From positions 10,008-74,007 of the forward strand of contig JAWVFI010000068.1 of assembly GCA_033856235.1 (NCBI GenBank): DNA of 64,000 nucleotides, given 5' to 3'. The DNA comes from DASXRU01 sp033856235 (GTDB taxonomy: Bacteria; Acidobacteriota; Blastocatellia; Pyrinomonadales; Pyrinomonadaceae). Below are positions 44,896 through 55,203 of the stretch, piece after piece; the first letter of the stretch is position 1, and the number at the start of each line of letters is the position of its first letter. The translations under genes and the position numbers were made by a program. A model generated the notes under the pieces. It had not been told where the DNA came from, searched no databases, and worked only from the letters and a program-made list of their open reading frames with translations.

Positions 44896-47160
44896 TGCTT
44901 TCCTCCCATCCACAGTTATCTGATAGAGCGGGGAAATCCTAACCGTCTCCGGTTCCGGATTCCCGGCGGCCAGCAGATGAAACTGCGCTACCTTGTCCGT
45001 TAGCGTCCCAATTTTGAAAAGCTCGTGACCAACCTTGGGGGTCTCGCTGAACTTAAGCGCTGTCTCATCCAACTGTTCCGCCGCCTGGCGCAATGTTTCA
45101 AGTTCCGCTGCCAGATCCCGTTTCGGTGCAATGGCGTGTTTCACCTGAACCGGTTTGCTTTCATCCTTCAACAGCGGATAGCGCAATCCGGAGTAGGCCG
45201 GCACACGGTCGGCGATTTCCTTGAAAACCGCGCTGGCCGACATCTGAAATCCGAAATCGGCGCCGAGCTCTTTGGCGACCTGGGCCGTGATCATCCAGTC
45301 AGCCTTTGCCTGGTGCACGGGTGGAATCGATTGCCGCACTCGCTGCACGTAGCCGTCGTTATTCGTAAACGTGCCGTCCACTTCGGAGAACGATGCTGCC
45401 GGGAATACTACGTCGGCGAATGCAGTGGTCTCAGTTTCAAAAAGCTCCTGCACAATCAGCACGTCTAACTTCCCCAGCGCCGCTTCGCGTCCGTCCAGAT
45501 GTTCCGGCAGGAAGCTGCCGGCGACATACATGGCACGAAGATCGCCGCCAGCGCTGTCGAGCAACTGCGTTGCCGAACTCGCGCCGCTCATCATTCCCAT
45601 GTCCTGGGCGCCCACGCTGTTGTTGTAAAGCGGCAAGGGATGCAACAGCACGCGGCGTCCTTCCTGAGCAAAAGCATTTGGAAGTTGCGCGACGATGGCC
45701 TGGGCCGCGGTACTTAATTCACCGCCGAGCATGATGACCAGATCGCCCTCGGTCGCTTTAAGCGCGTCGCGTAAGGCGACCAGCTCGGCTACCTCGACTC
45801 CACATTTGCGCGCGACCATTTTGTCATCGGCGTCGCTGGTCAGGGCCAGGATTGCTGCCTCTCCGGAGCCGGGCCTAATATGCACAAACTGCGCCGCCTG
45901 CTCACGCAAGCGAATCGGAACGGTGTTGACGATGATCAGTTTCGCGCCGCCGTTGCGTACCGCCTGGCGAATCTGCTTGCCGGTCAGCGGCTGCAACTCT
46001 TCCGGCTCGCCACCCAGCAACAGGATCGTCCTGGCGTACCGGATGTCGCGATGGGTTGCCAGCGGGCCACCGAGATTTTGGAAAAAAGGCGCCAGGCTGA
46101 ACGCATCGGTCGCCGCGTAATTTTCAGTGCCAATTGCTTCGGCGGCGAATTTGCGCAGGCAATAGAGAGCTTCGTTTGTAAGCCGCGGACTGCCCACCAC
46201 GCCGATTGCGGCGCCGCCGTGCTCTTCGTTGACCTGCTTTAGCTTCGCGCTCGCAAAGCTGATGGCTTCGTCCCAGGTTGCGGGAATTAAGCGACCATTT
46301 TTCTTGTAGCGAATCAGAGGGGTGCGAATGCGGGCTTCATGATTGACGAAGGGATGGCCGAAACGCCCTTTGATGCAAAGAAACTCGCCATTCAAACCGT
46401 TGACATGCCGATCTCGCGCGACGATGCGCATCAGCTCGCCGCTGCGCGAGCCCAGCGACATCTGACAACCGTCTGAACAATACGTGCAGGTGGAAATCGT
46501 CTGGCTCAGTTCCCACGGCCGCGCCTGGTGGCGATAGGTTCCGTCGAGCAAGGTGCCGGTGGGACAGACTTCGATGCAGTTGCCGCACTGCGAACAATCG
46601 AGCCATCCGCCGTAAGTGCCGATGACCGTGTTGGCGCCGCGGCCGCCGGCTTCGATCGCGTCCTCGCCCATCCACTCATCACAGACGCGGGTGCAACGCT
46701 TGCACAAAATGCAGCGTTGCGGATCGTTAGCCACCATCGGCGAAAGATACTTTTCCGGCCGCGCGTTCTTCTTTTCGGTAAACCGCTCTTCCAGACCACC
46801 CCAATCAAAGGCCATCTCCTGTAGCTCGCACTCACCACCGCGATCGCAGACCGGACAATCCAGCGGATGGTTCGCCAGCAGAAACTCCATCATGGCGCGC
46901 TGCGCCTTTTCGATCTCTTCGCTTTGGGTCGTAACGATCATGCCGTCGGTGCAGATGATCGTGCAGGAAGTCTGCAGCTTCGGCATTTTCTCGATCCGCA
47001 CCAGGCACATGCGACATGAAGCCTGCAGGGCCAGGTCGGCGTAGTAACAGAACGAGGGAATGTCGTACTCATTTTCGCGGCAGACGTCGATCAGGCGCGC
47101 GCCTTTCGCCACCTGAAAGTCTTTGGCGTTGATGGTTACTTTGATTAGTTCTGAACTCAT
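44878..47160 (-). CDS. nuoG: NADH-quinone oxidoreductase subunit G
   Basis: 760 residues. The N-terminal [2Fe-2S] ferredoxin domain has CYYADLALQASCRMC; then the His-Cys cluster (HPLDCPVCDRGGECELQ); then two [4Fe-4S] motifs, RCILCKRCTRVCDEW and CSQCGNCIEVCP. An additional CTYCSDGCQ at residue about 227 matches the molybdopterin-oxidoreductase Fe-S motif, and a long molybdopterin-like domain follows without evidence of cofactor. It carries electrons from the NuoEF unit toward NuoB and NuoI. The start overlaps the 66-residue gene by 4 bases (ATGA), so translation is coupled. The last residues come from a palindrome. Confidence 0.97.
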   Translation of the reverse strand: MSSELIKVTINAKDFQVAKGARLIDVCRENEYDIPSFCYYADLALQASCRMCLVRIEKMPKLQTSCTIICTDGMIVTTQSEEIEKAQRAMMEFLLANHPLDCPVCDRGGECELQEMAFDWGGLEERFTEKKNARPEKYLSPMVANDPQRCILCKRCTRVCDEWMGEDAIEAGGRGANTVIGTYGGWLDCSQCGNCIEVCPTGTLLDGTYRHQARPWELSQTISTCTYCSDGCQMSLGSRSGELMRIVARDRHVNGLNGEFLCIKGRFGHPFVNHEARIRTPLIRYKKNGRLIPATWDEAISFASAKLKQVNEEHGGAAIGVVGSPRLTNEALYCLRKFAAEAIGTENYAATDAFSLAPFFQNLGGPLATHRDIRYARTILLLGGEPEELQPLTGKQIRQAVRNGGAKLIIVNTVPIRLREQAAQFVHIRPGSGEAAILALTSDADDKMVARKCGVEVAELVALRDALKATEGDLVIMLGGELSTAAQAIVAQLPNAFAQEGRRVLLHPLPLYNNSVGAQDMGMMSGASSATQLLDSAGGDLRAMYVAGSFLPEHLDGREAALGKLDVLIVQELFETETTAFADVVFPAASFSEVDGTFTNNDGYVQRVRQSIPPVHQAKADWMITAQVAKELGADFGFQMSASAVFKEIADRVPAYSGLRYPLLKDESKPVQVKHAIAPKRDLAAELETLRQAAEQLDETALKFSETPKVGHELFKIGTLTDKVAQFHLLAAGNPEPETVRISPLYQITVDGRKAVNSEP

Positions 47161-47357
47161 GAATTGTTTAGAGGCGGAAGCTGCCCGCCGTCCCTATCGC
47201 TAATTCTTTTCCTAACTGAGGTTAGTAAATCAGCAATGCCCTTCTCAATTGGCGCGAATCGTTTCTCAGCATCATGAGCTCGGGTTGAAAGAGACTCCAG
47301 CTGCTGAGCGATGCCTTCCTGTATTCCCCGCAGTCGTTTGTATTCCTCTTCTGTCAT
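47157..47357 (-). CDS. Small helical/coiled-coil protein coupled to nuoG
   Basis: 66 residues, overlapping the nuoG start by 4 bases, which supports real translation. Charged, heptad-like composition (MTEEEYKRLRGIQEGIAQQL, then KRFAPIEKGIADLLTSVRK) predicts a helical coiled coil; no membrane segment or Cys. I recognise no family. It could be an assembly or accessory factor of the NADH module, or simply a coupling leader for nuoG. Confidence 0.7.
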   Translation of the reverse strand: MTEEEYKRLRGIQEGIAQQLESLSTRAHDAEKRFAPIEKGIADLLTSVRKRISDRDGGQLPPLNNS

Positions 47358-47431
47358 AACTCGAAACGCGTTTGCACCCAGCTCAGGTCGCGATGCAGCT
47401 TGAGTGCTTCCCTAACTCCAACAAGCGATCT

Positions 47432-47585
47432 CATGAGGTCAGTACCACCACGCGGTAGCGGGTGGGTCGCCCGCAGCATTTTTCGCCTCAGCAGTAGTTA
47501 GCTGGAACCTGAAGTTTCGCGCGATCTAGTTTTCCGTCAAGGACGAGCGACCCACCCGCTACCGCGTGGTGGTACTGACCTCATG
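47432..47585. repeat. Perfect 39-bp inverted repeat between nuoF and the small gene
   Basis: The arms at 47432-47470 and 47547-47585 are exact inverted copies (core CCACGCGGTAGCGGGTGGG) with a 76-base loop. This is the longest perfect palindrome in the window. The 261-base gap holds nothing else. Confidence 0.93.
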
Positions 47586-47618
47586 GGCCCGCCACCATCT
47601 GCTGGCGGTCGGCGGACA

Positions 47619-48923
<1,305 letters not shown>

Positions 48924-48940
48924 TAAACGATCTATTAGTC

Positions 48941-49417
48941 CTAGTGGTGAATAATATCTGTTACCTTCGCGACGATATCTGCGTCCTTAATCGTTGGTGG
49001 TTTCCAAAATCGGCTGTCTGAGCTCTCAGGCCGATTATCGCCGAGCAGAAAATATTCACCGTTAGGAATGGTCACAGGTCCAAATTCGTGGACCGCCAGA
49101 ATGGGCGTATAGGGTTCTTCCAACTTACTCCCATTGATGAAGACCACGCCATGCTTTATTTCGACGACTTCATTCCCAAACGCGATGACCCGTTTTACTA
49201 ATACCGTTTCAGTGTTCGTATTCGTCCGAAAAAGCGGCGTTCGTACAGCAATAATGTCAAACCGTTGAGGCCGGTGATTCGAGTAGTAGCTCTTATCCAT
49301 CCGTATCCGATCACCCATTCTAATTGTCGGCTCCATTCCCGCTGACGGAACAGTGAAAGTTGGCCCATGGCATGCAATCAGAGCCAGGCCCAGAGATAAG
49401 ATCGGGAACCATCGCAT
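48941..49417 (-). CDS. Type I signal peptidase (S26), with lipobox-like N-terminus
   Basis: 158 residues, short for a LepB. S26 motifs: the Ser in TFTVPSAGMEPTI, the catalytic Lys in VLVKRVIAFGNE, and GDNRPESSDSRFW. In place of the usual two-helix anchor the N-terminus is a signal ending LALIACHGP, which fits a lipobox, so the enzyme may be a lipoprotein with its active Ser about ten residues beyond the lipidated Cys. It lies 17 bases upstream of nuoF. Role in complex I is not evident; it could process nearby exported products. Confidence 0.85.
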   Translation of the reverse strand: MRWFPILSLGLALIACHGPTFTVPSAGMEPTIRMGDRIRMDKSYYSNHRPQRFDIIAVRTPLFRTNTNTETVLVKRVIAFGNEVVEIKHGVVFINGSKLEEPYTPILAVHEFGPVTIPNGEYFLLGDNRPESSDSRFWKPPTIKDADIVAKVTDIIHH

Positions 49418-49533
49418 TAGTGCTTCAAGCCAACAATCTACAAATTGGATTCACCTTAGCCGCCGGCGTCGTACCACATCAGTCCGACACGTTATAATTG
49501 CCTATACTCAAAACCAAACGAGCTAACCGAAGT

Positions 49534-50427
49534 TCAGGGCGCTAAGCCGTACCTCAACTTCAGATAGAGCGTGCACTGGACCATCGGCTCTACGCCCAGG
49601 GGATTGATGACCGCGTCGAACATGCTGCTATCCAAGGGATCCAGGAAGGCGCTGCTACTCTTGCGTTCGCGAATCACGCGCGCCGAGGACGACGAGTAAT
49701 TGTTGTCGACCGAGCCGGATTCAAAAGCGGTATAGCTGCGATAGAGCTCGCCAGGGTAGTTGGTTTCGTATCGCTCAGTGGCGACCGCGGTACGCTTCAG
49801 CTTCAGATTGAGCAAGCGATTGTAGTTGTCTTCCTTCTGCCGGATGATTTGACTGGCCTGCTCAAGCAACCGCGCCCGAATCCCCGCCATGTCTTTAATA
49901 ATGTAATCCACCTTAATTAGATCGAAGATCGAATTCTGGGCGGCGGCAGCGAGTAGCTTCTCGAGCAAGGCCGGATCCTTGTAGCGAACGGCAATAGTCT
50001 TTTTGGTTTCGAAGCCCGTGAGCTTCTCGCGAATGGTGCCGGCGCTCTCAGGAATAAAATTGTAGATTCGGTTTTGGGTAATGAAGTCCACGTAGATGTC
50101 TTCGCGCTTAACGCCCAGACGTCCCGCGGCGGCCATAAAATTCTCAATTAGCGCGTTGGCCTTTGCATTGCTCTGCTGCGCGTCCGTCCCTTCCTGGGAG
50201 ACGCCAAAAACGGCGATGAACTCGTCGGCCGGCGCATTCAGCAAAACGTAGGCCTCAATGTGCTGAACTGGCACCAGGTCTTTATTTTCGGTTGTAGTTA
50301 CGATGCCGTTGCTGGCTTTGTCGCTCCGGGCCTGCGAACGGTCGTAGATGCGATTGCCGGCTTCCTGCGCTTGAGTCAGAATCCCGCAGGTTATTATCAC
50401 GACGAAGCTGAAATAGAGTTTTTTCAT
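49534..50427 (-). CDS. SIMPL (DUF541) domain protein, exported
   Basis: 297 residues from ATG 50427, where a signal peptide starts (KKLYFSFVVIITCGILTQAQ); upstream in-frame codons lie in a fold-back. The middle (HIEAYVLLNAPADEFIAVFG, then KTIAVRYKDPALLEKLLAAA) follows the SIMPL/DUF541 pattern of secreted proteins with repeated beta-alpha units. The function of this family is poorly known. It stands between nuoE and the signal peptidase gene, on the same strand; whether the peptidase processes it is speculation. Confidence 0.75.
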   Translation of the reverse strand: MKKLYFSFVVIITCGILTQAQEAGNRIYDRSQARSDKASNGIVTTTENKDLVPVQHIEAYVLLNAPADEFIAVFGVSQEGTDAQQSNAKANALIENFMAAAGRLGVKREDIYVDFITQNRIYNFIPESAGTIREKLTGFETKKTIAVRYKDPALLEKLLAAAAQNSIFDLIKVDYIIKDMAGIRARLLEQASQIIRQKEDNYNRLLNLKLKRTAVATERYETNYPGELYRSYTAFESGSVDNNYSSSSARVIRERKSSSAFLDPLDSSMFDAVINPLGVEPMVQCTLYLKLRYGLAP

Positions 50428-50436
50428 TTTCTGTTT

Positions 50437-50508
50437 AGCGGCGGGGCCAATGCCCGCCGTCCCCGGTAAAGCTCTACCTCTATGTCGGCGGGCGGACGTC
50501 CGCCGCCA
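50437..50508. repeat. Fold-back after nuoE
   Basis: GCGGCGGGGCCAATGCCCGCCG faces CGGCGGGCGGACGTCCGCCGCC, imperfectly. It lies 10 bases from the nuoE stop. Confidence 0.65.
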
Positions 50509-50518
50509 AGCAATTAGT

Positions 50519-51049
50519 TCAGGGCAGCGCATCCAAAATCTGATCCACCTTCTGCGGCGTCAGGTCCTCGTGATAGTCAAACCCGATCTGAAACATGGGA
50601 GCGGTACCGCACGATCCCAGGCACTCCACCAGCGAAACCGTGAAACGCCCATCGGCGGTAGTCTCGCCAGGCTTGATTCCTAGTTTGTTACAGACGTGCT
50701 CCGTAATCTTCGGCTCGCCCATGATTTTGCAGGAGAGCGTTTTGCAAATCTGGATATGGTACTTCCCGACCGGCCCGGTATTGATCATCGAGTAGAAGGT
50801 CGCGACTTCCCAGATATCCGTGATACGCAGGTTCAGACGTTTGGCCAGGTACAAGACTCCCGCCGGATCCAGATAACCGCGCTCTCGCTGGACTATGAAC
50901 ATCAACGGCAAAATCGCCGAGCGCATCACCGGATATTTCGCCAGGTGATTGTCGATTTCCGCTTCCACCTCCGGCGAAAACGTTGCCATCTCATCCGGCA
51001 TTTGCACCGGCTGGGAAAGTGGAACGATCTTAATGGGTTGTTGACTCAT
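50519..51049 (-). CDS. nuoE: NADH-quinone oxidoreductase subunit E
   Basis: 176 residues. The four Cys that hold the N1a [2Fe-2S] cluster are present: HIQICKTLSCKIMG and VECLGSCGTAPMFQIG. The N-terminus is the usual thioredoxin-like subunit start (KYPVMRSAILPLMFIVQRERG). It works with NuoF and NuoG in the NADH module. The gap to nuoD (159 bases) is a palindrome of GGTCTTTGG words. Confidence 0.97.
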   Translation of the reverse strand: MSQQPIKIVPLSQPVQMPDEMATFSPEVEAEIDNHLAKYPVMRSAILPLMFIVQRERGYLDPAGVLYLAKRLNLRITDIWEVATFYSMINTGPVGKYHIQICKTLSCKIMGEPKITEHVCNKLGIKPGETTADGRFTVSLVECLGSCGTAPMFQIGFDYHEDLTPQKVDQILDALP

Positions 51050-51063
51050 TAGGATTCTGTCGG

Positions 51064-51204
51064 TTGTCAGTGGTTAGTTGCCAGTTGCGGTCTTTGGTCT
51101 TTGGTCTTGGGTCTTTGTCCTAGTTTCCAGAACCTTTTCCCCGCAAACCGCGAATGACCAAAGACCAAAAACCTAAGACCACAACTGACAACTAACCACG
51201 ACAA
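51064..51204. repeat. Fold-back of GGTCTTTGG words between nuoD and nuoE
   Basis: TTGTCAGTGGTTAGTTG and repeated GGTCTTTGGTC (51064-51106) face GACCAAAGACC and CAACTGACAACTAACCAC (51156-51204). It touches the nuoD stop (4 bases). Confidence 0.8.
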
Positions 51205-51208
51205 CTAA

Positions 51209-52429
51209 CTACCGATCGATTTCCCCTAACACAATATCCAATGATCCTATGATGGCGACGATATCGGCGACCATTGCTCCCTCCGCCATCAGCGGAAGGG
51301 CGGAAAGATTCACGAAGCTCGGTCCGCGGAAATGCACGCGCGCCGGTTTCGGGCCACCATCCGATTTTATGTACACGCCGAGTTCGCCTTTGGACGCTTC
51401 GATCGCTTGATAGACCTCGCCCGCCGGCACGTCAAACCCTTCGGCGACAATCAGAAAGTGATGAATCAGCGCGTCCATGTGCGTCTTCATCGCTTCGCGA
51501 TCGGGTAAAACTACTTTCGGCGCATCTGCCTTTACCGGACCAGGGCGCAAGCGGGACAAGGCCTGCAGCACGATTTTGTGCGACTCGCGCATCTCGCGCA
51601 TGCGCACTTTGTAACGCGCCCAAACGTCGCCGTCATACTCGATGGGGACATCGAAGTCGTATTTTTCGTAGTCGCAGTACGGATTGGCGCGCCGGAGGTC
51701 GAGCTTTACGCCGCTCCCGCGCAACGACGGCCCGGACAAGCCCCAATCGATCGCGTCTTCCGCCGAGATGCGACCGACGTTCTGCGTCCGCTTCTGAAAA
51801 ATCATGTTGCCGGTCAGCAGGGAATCGAATTCATCGGCGGCACCGGGAAAGGCATCGGTAAACTGCTTGACGCGGCGCTCAAATCCTGCAGGCAAATCCA
51901 TCATCAGGCCGCCGATGCGAAAGTAAGAAGGAGTTAATCTGCCGCCGGACGCCGCTTCGATCAAATTAAGAATCTTCTCGCGCTCGCGGAAACAGTAAAA
52001 GAAGACTGTCATTGCCCCGATGTCCAGCGCGTGCGTGCCTAGCCAAACCAGATGGGAAGCAATGCGCTGCAGTTCGCACATCAAGACGCGAATGGTTTGC
52101 GCCCGCTCCGGAATTTCCAAACCCAACAGCTTCTCAACCGCCATCACGTACGCGAGGTTATTTCCCAGTGGATTCAGGTAATCCATTCGGTCGGTGATGA
52201 CGATGCCCTGTTGGTACTTCTTATATTCGAACAGCTTCTCCATCCCAGTGTGGAGATAGCCGATGTCCGGGATGGTCCTAACAACCATCTCGCCGTCCAG
52301 CACGAGTTCGAGGCGCAAAACACCGTGCGTCGAAGGATGCTGCGGCCCCATCGAGATCGTCATCTGTGTGTCCAGGGGACGATCGACAATCTCGAATTGC
52401 GGCGGCAGATTTACGGTCGAAGCACTCAT
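51209..52429 (-). CDS. nuoD: NADH-quinone oxidoreductase subunit D
   Basis: 406 residues from ATG 52429. Family blocks: ISMGPQHPSTHGVLRLELVL (the His and Asp of the quinone site), LHTGMEKLFE and YLNPLGNNLAYVMAVEKLLG. The tail GSLDIVLGEIDR is the classical end. Normal length; C and D are separate genes, unlike the fused NuoCD of enterics. Confidence 0.98.
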   Translation of the reverse strand: MSASTVNLPPQFEIVDRPLDTQMTISMGPQHPSTHGVLRLELVLDGEMVVRTIPDIGYLHTGMEKLFEYKKYQQGIVITDRMDYLNPLGNNLAYVMAVEKLLGLEIPERAQTIRVLMCELQRIASHLVWLGTHALDIGAMTVFFYCFREREKILNLIEAASGGRLTPSYFRIGGLMMDLPAGFERRVKQFTDAFPGAADEFDSLLTGNMIFQKRTQNVGRISAEDAIDWGLSGPSLRGSGVKLDLRRANPYCDYEKYDFDVPIEYDGDVWARYKVRMREMRESHKIVLQALSRLRPGPVKADAPKVVLPDREAMKTHMDALIHHFLIVAEGFDVPAGEVYQAIEASKGELGVYIKSDGGPKPARVHFRGPSFVNLSALPLMAEGAMVADIVAIIGSLDIVLGEIDR

Positions 52430-52445
52430 CTTTTTTAGCTCTTTA

Positions 52446-52503
52446 GTAAACGCAAGCTTTAAGTTGCGAACGAGCCGCGCTCGCAAACTAAAGTTTGCAT
52501 TAC
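52446..52503. repeat. Fold-back between nuoC and nuoD
   Basis: GTAAACGCAAGCTTTAAGTT faces AACTAAAGTTTGCATTAC. It is 3 bases from the nuoC stop. Confidence 0.7.
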
Positions 52504-52506
52504 ATC

Positions 52507-53046
52507 TTAAGTCAGGCTGTACGGCTCGTACCCACGCAACGGAAAGTCTTTACGCAGCGGATGTCCTTCGGAATCTTCCGGCATCAGGATGCGCCGCAGA
52601 TCAGGATGGCCGGTGAAAACAATTCCCAGCAAATCGAATGTTTCGCGCTCGTGCCAGTTGGCCGTGCGCCAAACTCCGGTCACGGTAGGTACGTTTACCT
52701 CGTCGTCATCCAGCAGAACTTTTAGCCTCACCCGGTGCAGCCTGGTCACGGAGAAGAGGTGATAGTTGACTTCGAAACGCGGCTCTTCTTCCGGACCGCG
52801 ATCGACGCCGCACAGGTCCGCCAGAAAATTGAATTCCAGCTCCGGGGTTGTCTTGAGATAGGTGCAAGCGGCGACGATATGCTCGCGCGGTACGATGATG
52901 GTCGTTTCGCCAAAAGCATTGATCACCTGGAAAATCCAATCGGGATGATCACGCTGCAACGCCGCCACTGGGGGTGACGGCGCGGCTGGTAGCTCTGGCG
53001 TCATGTCGGACGTGACATCGGCGCGGGGCTCAGTTTCGTTCGGCAT
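52507..53046 (-). CDS. nuoC: NADH-quinone oxidoreductase subunit C
   Basis: 179 residues. Central blocks FNFLADLCGVDRG and FEVNYHLFSVTRLHRVRLKV, then the 30-kDa subunit signature WHERETFDLLGIVFTGHPDL with RRILMPEDSEGHPLRKDFPL. Peripheral arm subunit next to NuoD. The first 25 residues (TSDMTPELPAAPSPP) are a disordered extension. Confidence 0.97.
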   Translation of the reverse strand: MPNETEPRADVTSDMTPELPAAPSPPVAALQRDHPDWIFQVINAFGETTIIVPREHIVAACTYLKTTPELEFNFLADLCGVDRGPEEEPRFEVNYHLFSVTRLHRVRLKVLLDDDEVNVPTVTGVWRTANWHERETFDLLGIVFTGHPDLRRILMPEDSEGHPLRKDFPLRGYEPYSLT

Positions 53047-53088
53047 TAATAGTTGTTCCGAATCACTCGATCGTCGTCTGGATCGTTT

Positions 53089-53709
53089 TCAGAAAGAACG
53101 CCGGCGCTCGTGTTTCGACGCATGAGCGTAGGGGCGCTCCATGGGTTCGGCCTGGCCTTTGGGTGAACCACTGGGCAGAGTGCCCGGGGGGACGGCTTCG
53201 ATCGCCTCGGCCGCCGGAATGTCCCGGCGATCTCTGGCGGACTCTTTTCCAACCTTGTCCTGCAGCATCATCACCGCGTGAATAAGCATCTCCGGCCGCG
53301 GCGGACAGCCCGGGATGTAAACATCAACCGGAACAATCTTATCTACGCCTTGAACAATGGCGTAATTATCAAACACCCCGCCTGAAGTGGCGCAAGCTCC
53401 CATGGAGATGACCCACTTTGGTTCGGGCATCTGGTCATAGATGCGGCGCAAAACGGGCGCCATCTTACGCGAGACGCGACCGGAGACGATCATCACGTCT
53501 GCCTGCCGCGGGGAAGCCCGAAAGACCTCGGCGCCGAAACGGGCCAAATCATTTCGCGAGCTGGTGGCGTTCATCATCTCAATGGCACAGCAGGCAAGTC
53601 CAAAAGTTGCCGGCCACAGCGAAGATTTGCGCGCCCAGTTGATCAGCGAATCCAACCGCGTAGTCAGCACTTCGGGCAATGCTTCGGCAATAATGTTTTC
53701 CAGTCCCAT
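53089..53709 (-). CDS. nuoB: NADH-quinone oxidoreductase subunit B
   Basis: 206 residues from ATG 53709, 4 bases after nuoA stops. It holds the N2 [4Fe-4S] cluster: tandem Cys in FGLACCAIEMM, Cys in MGACATSGGVFDNY and Cys-Pro in YIPGCPPRPEML. N2 reduces the quinone. The C-terminal 45 residues, rich in Pro and Arg, extend past the usual end. Confidence 0.98.
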   Translation of the reverse strand: MGLENIIAEALPEVLTTRLDSLINWARKSSLWPATFGLACCAIEMMNATSSRNDLARFGAEVFRASPRQADVMIVSGRVSRKMAPVLRRIYDQMPEPKWVISMGACATSGGVFDNYAIVQGVDKIVPVDVYIPGCPPRPEMLIHAVMMLQDKVGKESARDRRDIPAAEAIEAVPPGTLPSGSPKGQAEPMERPYAHASKHERRRSF

Positions 53710-53713
53710 ATTT

Positions 53714-54184
53714 CTACGCGGCTGTTCGGATCTGCGCCTTACGCTGATCTGCCTGGGCCAGCAAGTGGGCCTCGGCTTCTGCTTCCCGGCGCGCTCTTTC
53801 GCCCCAATCAAACGCGCCTTTCTTCAGGACGTAGACATAACCCGCCAGCAACAGGGCCACAAACAACATCATTTCGGTGTACAGCAGGGTGCGCAACCCG
53901 TACTGGGGAGCGGACAAAGTTTTAAACACCACCGCCCAGGGAATCAGGAAAATGACTTCAATATCGAAGAGGATGAACAGCATCGCGACCAGGTAGAACT
54001 TCACCGAGAAGCGTTCGCGCGCCGAGCCAACCGGATCCTTGCCGCATTCGTAGGGCATCAGTTTAGTGCGCGTAGCTTTGCGCTGCCCGACTACTCGAGA
54101 GATAAGGATGTTCGTCACGGCGAATCCGACCGCCACCACGAAGATCAGGAGTATCGGAAGATAGGCAGTAAGGTCAAACCGCAT
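53714..54184 (-). CDS. nuoA: NADH-quinone oxidoreductase subunit A
   Basis: 156 residues with three membrane segments. Conserved loop PYECGKDPVGSARERFSVKFYLVAMLFILFD and EVIFLIPWA are typical. A charged Ala/Glu/Arg C-terminal tail (about 35 residues) is longer than usual. First gene of the complex I run, about 100 bases after the predicted transcription start. Confidence 0.97.
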   Translation of the reverse strand: MRFDLTAYLPILLIFVVAVGFAVTNILISRVVGQRKATRTKLMPYECGKDPVGSARERFSVKFYLVAMLFILFDIEVIFLIPWAVVFKTLSAPQYGLRTLLYTEMMLFVALLLAGYVYVLKKGAFDWGERARREAEAEAHLLAQADQRKAQIRTAA

Positions 54185-54291
54185 AAACTAATCGCAATCC
54201 CCCAGTAAGCTACCGCGCATGACTAGCTGCGCCCACATAATCTGCGGGCGAAATTACCTTCGCAACTGCTTGAGAATCATTGTACAAAGTC

Positions 54292-54320
54292 ATCCTATGC
54301 CATCAAATAGAGGGTGTCAA
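54292..54320 (-). promoter_or_regulatory. Sigma70-type promoter for the nuo operon
   Basis: On the minus strand TTGACA (54315-54320), a 17-base spacer, then TAGGAT (54292-54297). Expected start near 54285, giving a leader of about 100 bases to nuoA. Confidence 0.6.
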
Positions 54321-54360
54321 GCACCTCTACTTTCTACAAAAGCCCCGACTTCCAGCACAA

Positions 54361-54389
54361 TTGACCGGCTGAAAATTCGTGTGTTACTG
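54361..54389 (+). promoter_or_regulatory. Weak promoter candidate for the 54462 gene
   Basis: TTGACC (54361-54366), 17 bases, TTACTG (54384-54389). The -10 is poor. It would be arranged back to back with the nuo promoter. Confidence 0.25.
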
Positions 54390-54461
54390 TTTCGCCGGAC
54401 CTCACGAAAACATGCGTTGAAGACCCTATCGGTTACGGCTACGAGCTCGATCTGAACACAC

Positions 54462-55193
54462 GTGATTACCGGATTCAATACGGACGTCGAACACGATGGA
54501 GTTGTCTATCACGTGCAGACGGAGGACAAGGGTCTTGCCAGCCCTTTGATTCTGTCGCTCGTTTATACCGGCGGCGAAATTCTCGCCAGCAAGCGCTCTC
54601 CATACGATGATTTGATCGCCGCAGGCTTTGACGAAAGCGCCCTCGTCGAGCGTCTATCACGTCAGCACAAACTGATCTGCGCGGCCATCCATGGCGGCCG
54701 AATCGAAGATCTGAAGCGCATGGGCCAAAAAGATGCCGCGCCACCAACACGCGTGGTGGTGCCGGATCAGGAGGCCGCTCCGGCTGCGTTGTCTCAGGAC
54801 TTCACGGACGAAACCCCGACTCGTCCGCTCGATCTTTTTGCCGAGGTCATTCCGGACACGCCGTTGGCAGCGAGTGCGGCGGCGACCGCGATGCTGCGCG
54901 TAAATTTGTTGGAAGAGCGAGAACTCCGCGGCGGACAATTTGCGACTTTGCGAGTGCGGGTCAGTCGCGGCACGCTCGACGTCCAGGGGCCGGTGCCGGA
55001 CGCGCATGTGGTCCTGAAAACCCTGGGGACAACTTTTCGCCCGGTTTCGACTTTTGCGAAAACCGATAAGGACGGCATCGCGATCATGTTCGCCGCCCTC
55101 CCCAGGTTTACAACCGGACGCGGGGCGATTCTGGTGCGTGCGGATCACAGCGGCGAAAAGGCAGAACTGCGCCGCATCATTCTGCCAACATGA
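54462..55193 (+). CDS. Conserved hypothetical protein with N-terminal FNTDVEHDG domain
   Basis: 243 residues, GTG start at 54462. The opening ITGFNTDVEHDGVVYHVQTE followed by SLVYTGGEILASKRSPYDDL is a conserved hypothetical domain that I associate with Acidobacteria and deltaproteobacteria. The C-terminal 100 residues (FATLRVRVSRGTLDVQGPVP, FAKTDKDGIAIMFAALPRF) look like a beta-sandwich of the carboxypeptidase-regulatory type. No signal peptide. It is followed by thiS only 10 bases later, but a role in thiamine synthesis is not evident. Confidence 0.8.
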   Translation: MITGFNTDVEHDGVVYHVQTEDKGLASPLILSLVYTGGEILASKRSPYDDLIAAGFDESALVERLSRQHKLICAAIHGGRIEDLKRMGQKDAAPPTRVVVPDQEAAPAALSQDFTDETPTRPLDLFAEVIPDTPLAASAAATAMLRVNLLEERELRGGQFATLRVRVSRGTLDVQGPVPDAHVVLKTLGTTFRPVSTFAKTDKDGIAIMFAALPRFTTGRGAILVRADHSGEKAELRRIILPT

Positions 55194-55203
55194 AGGAGCC
55201 CGG

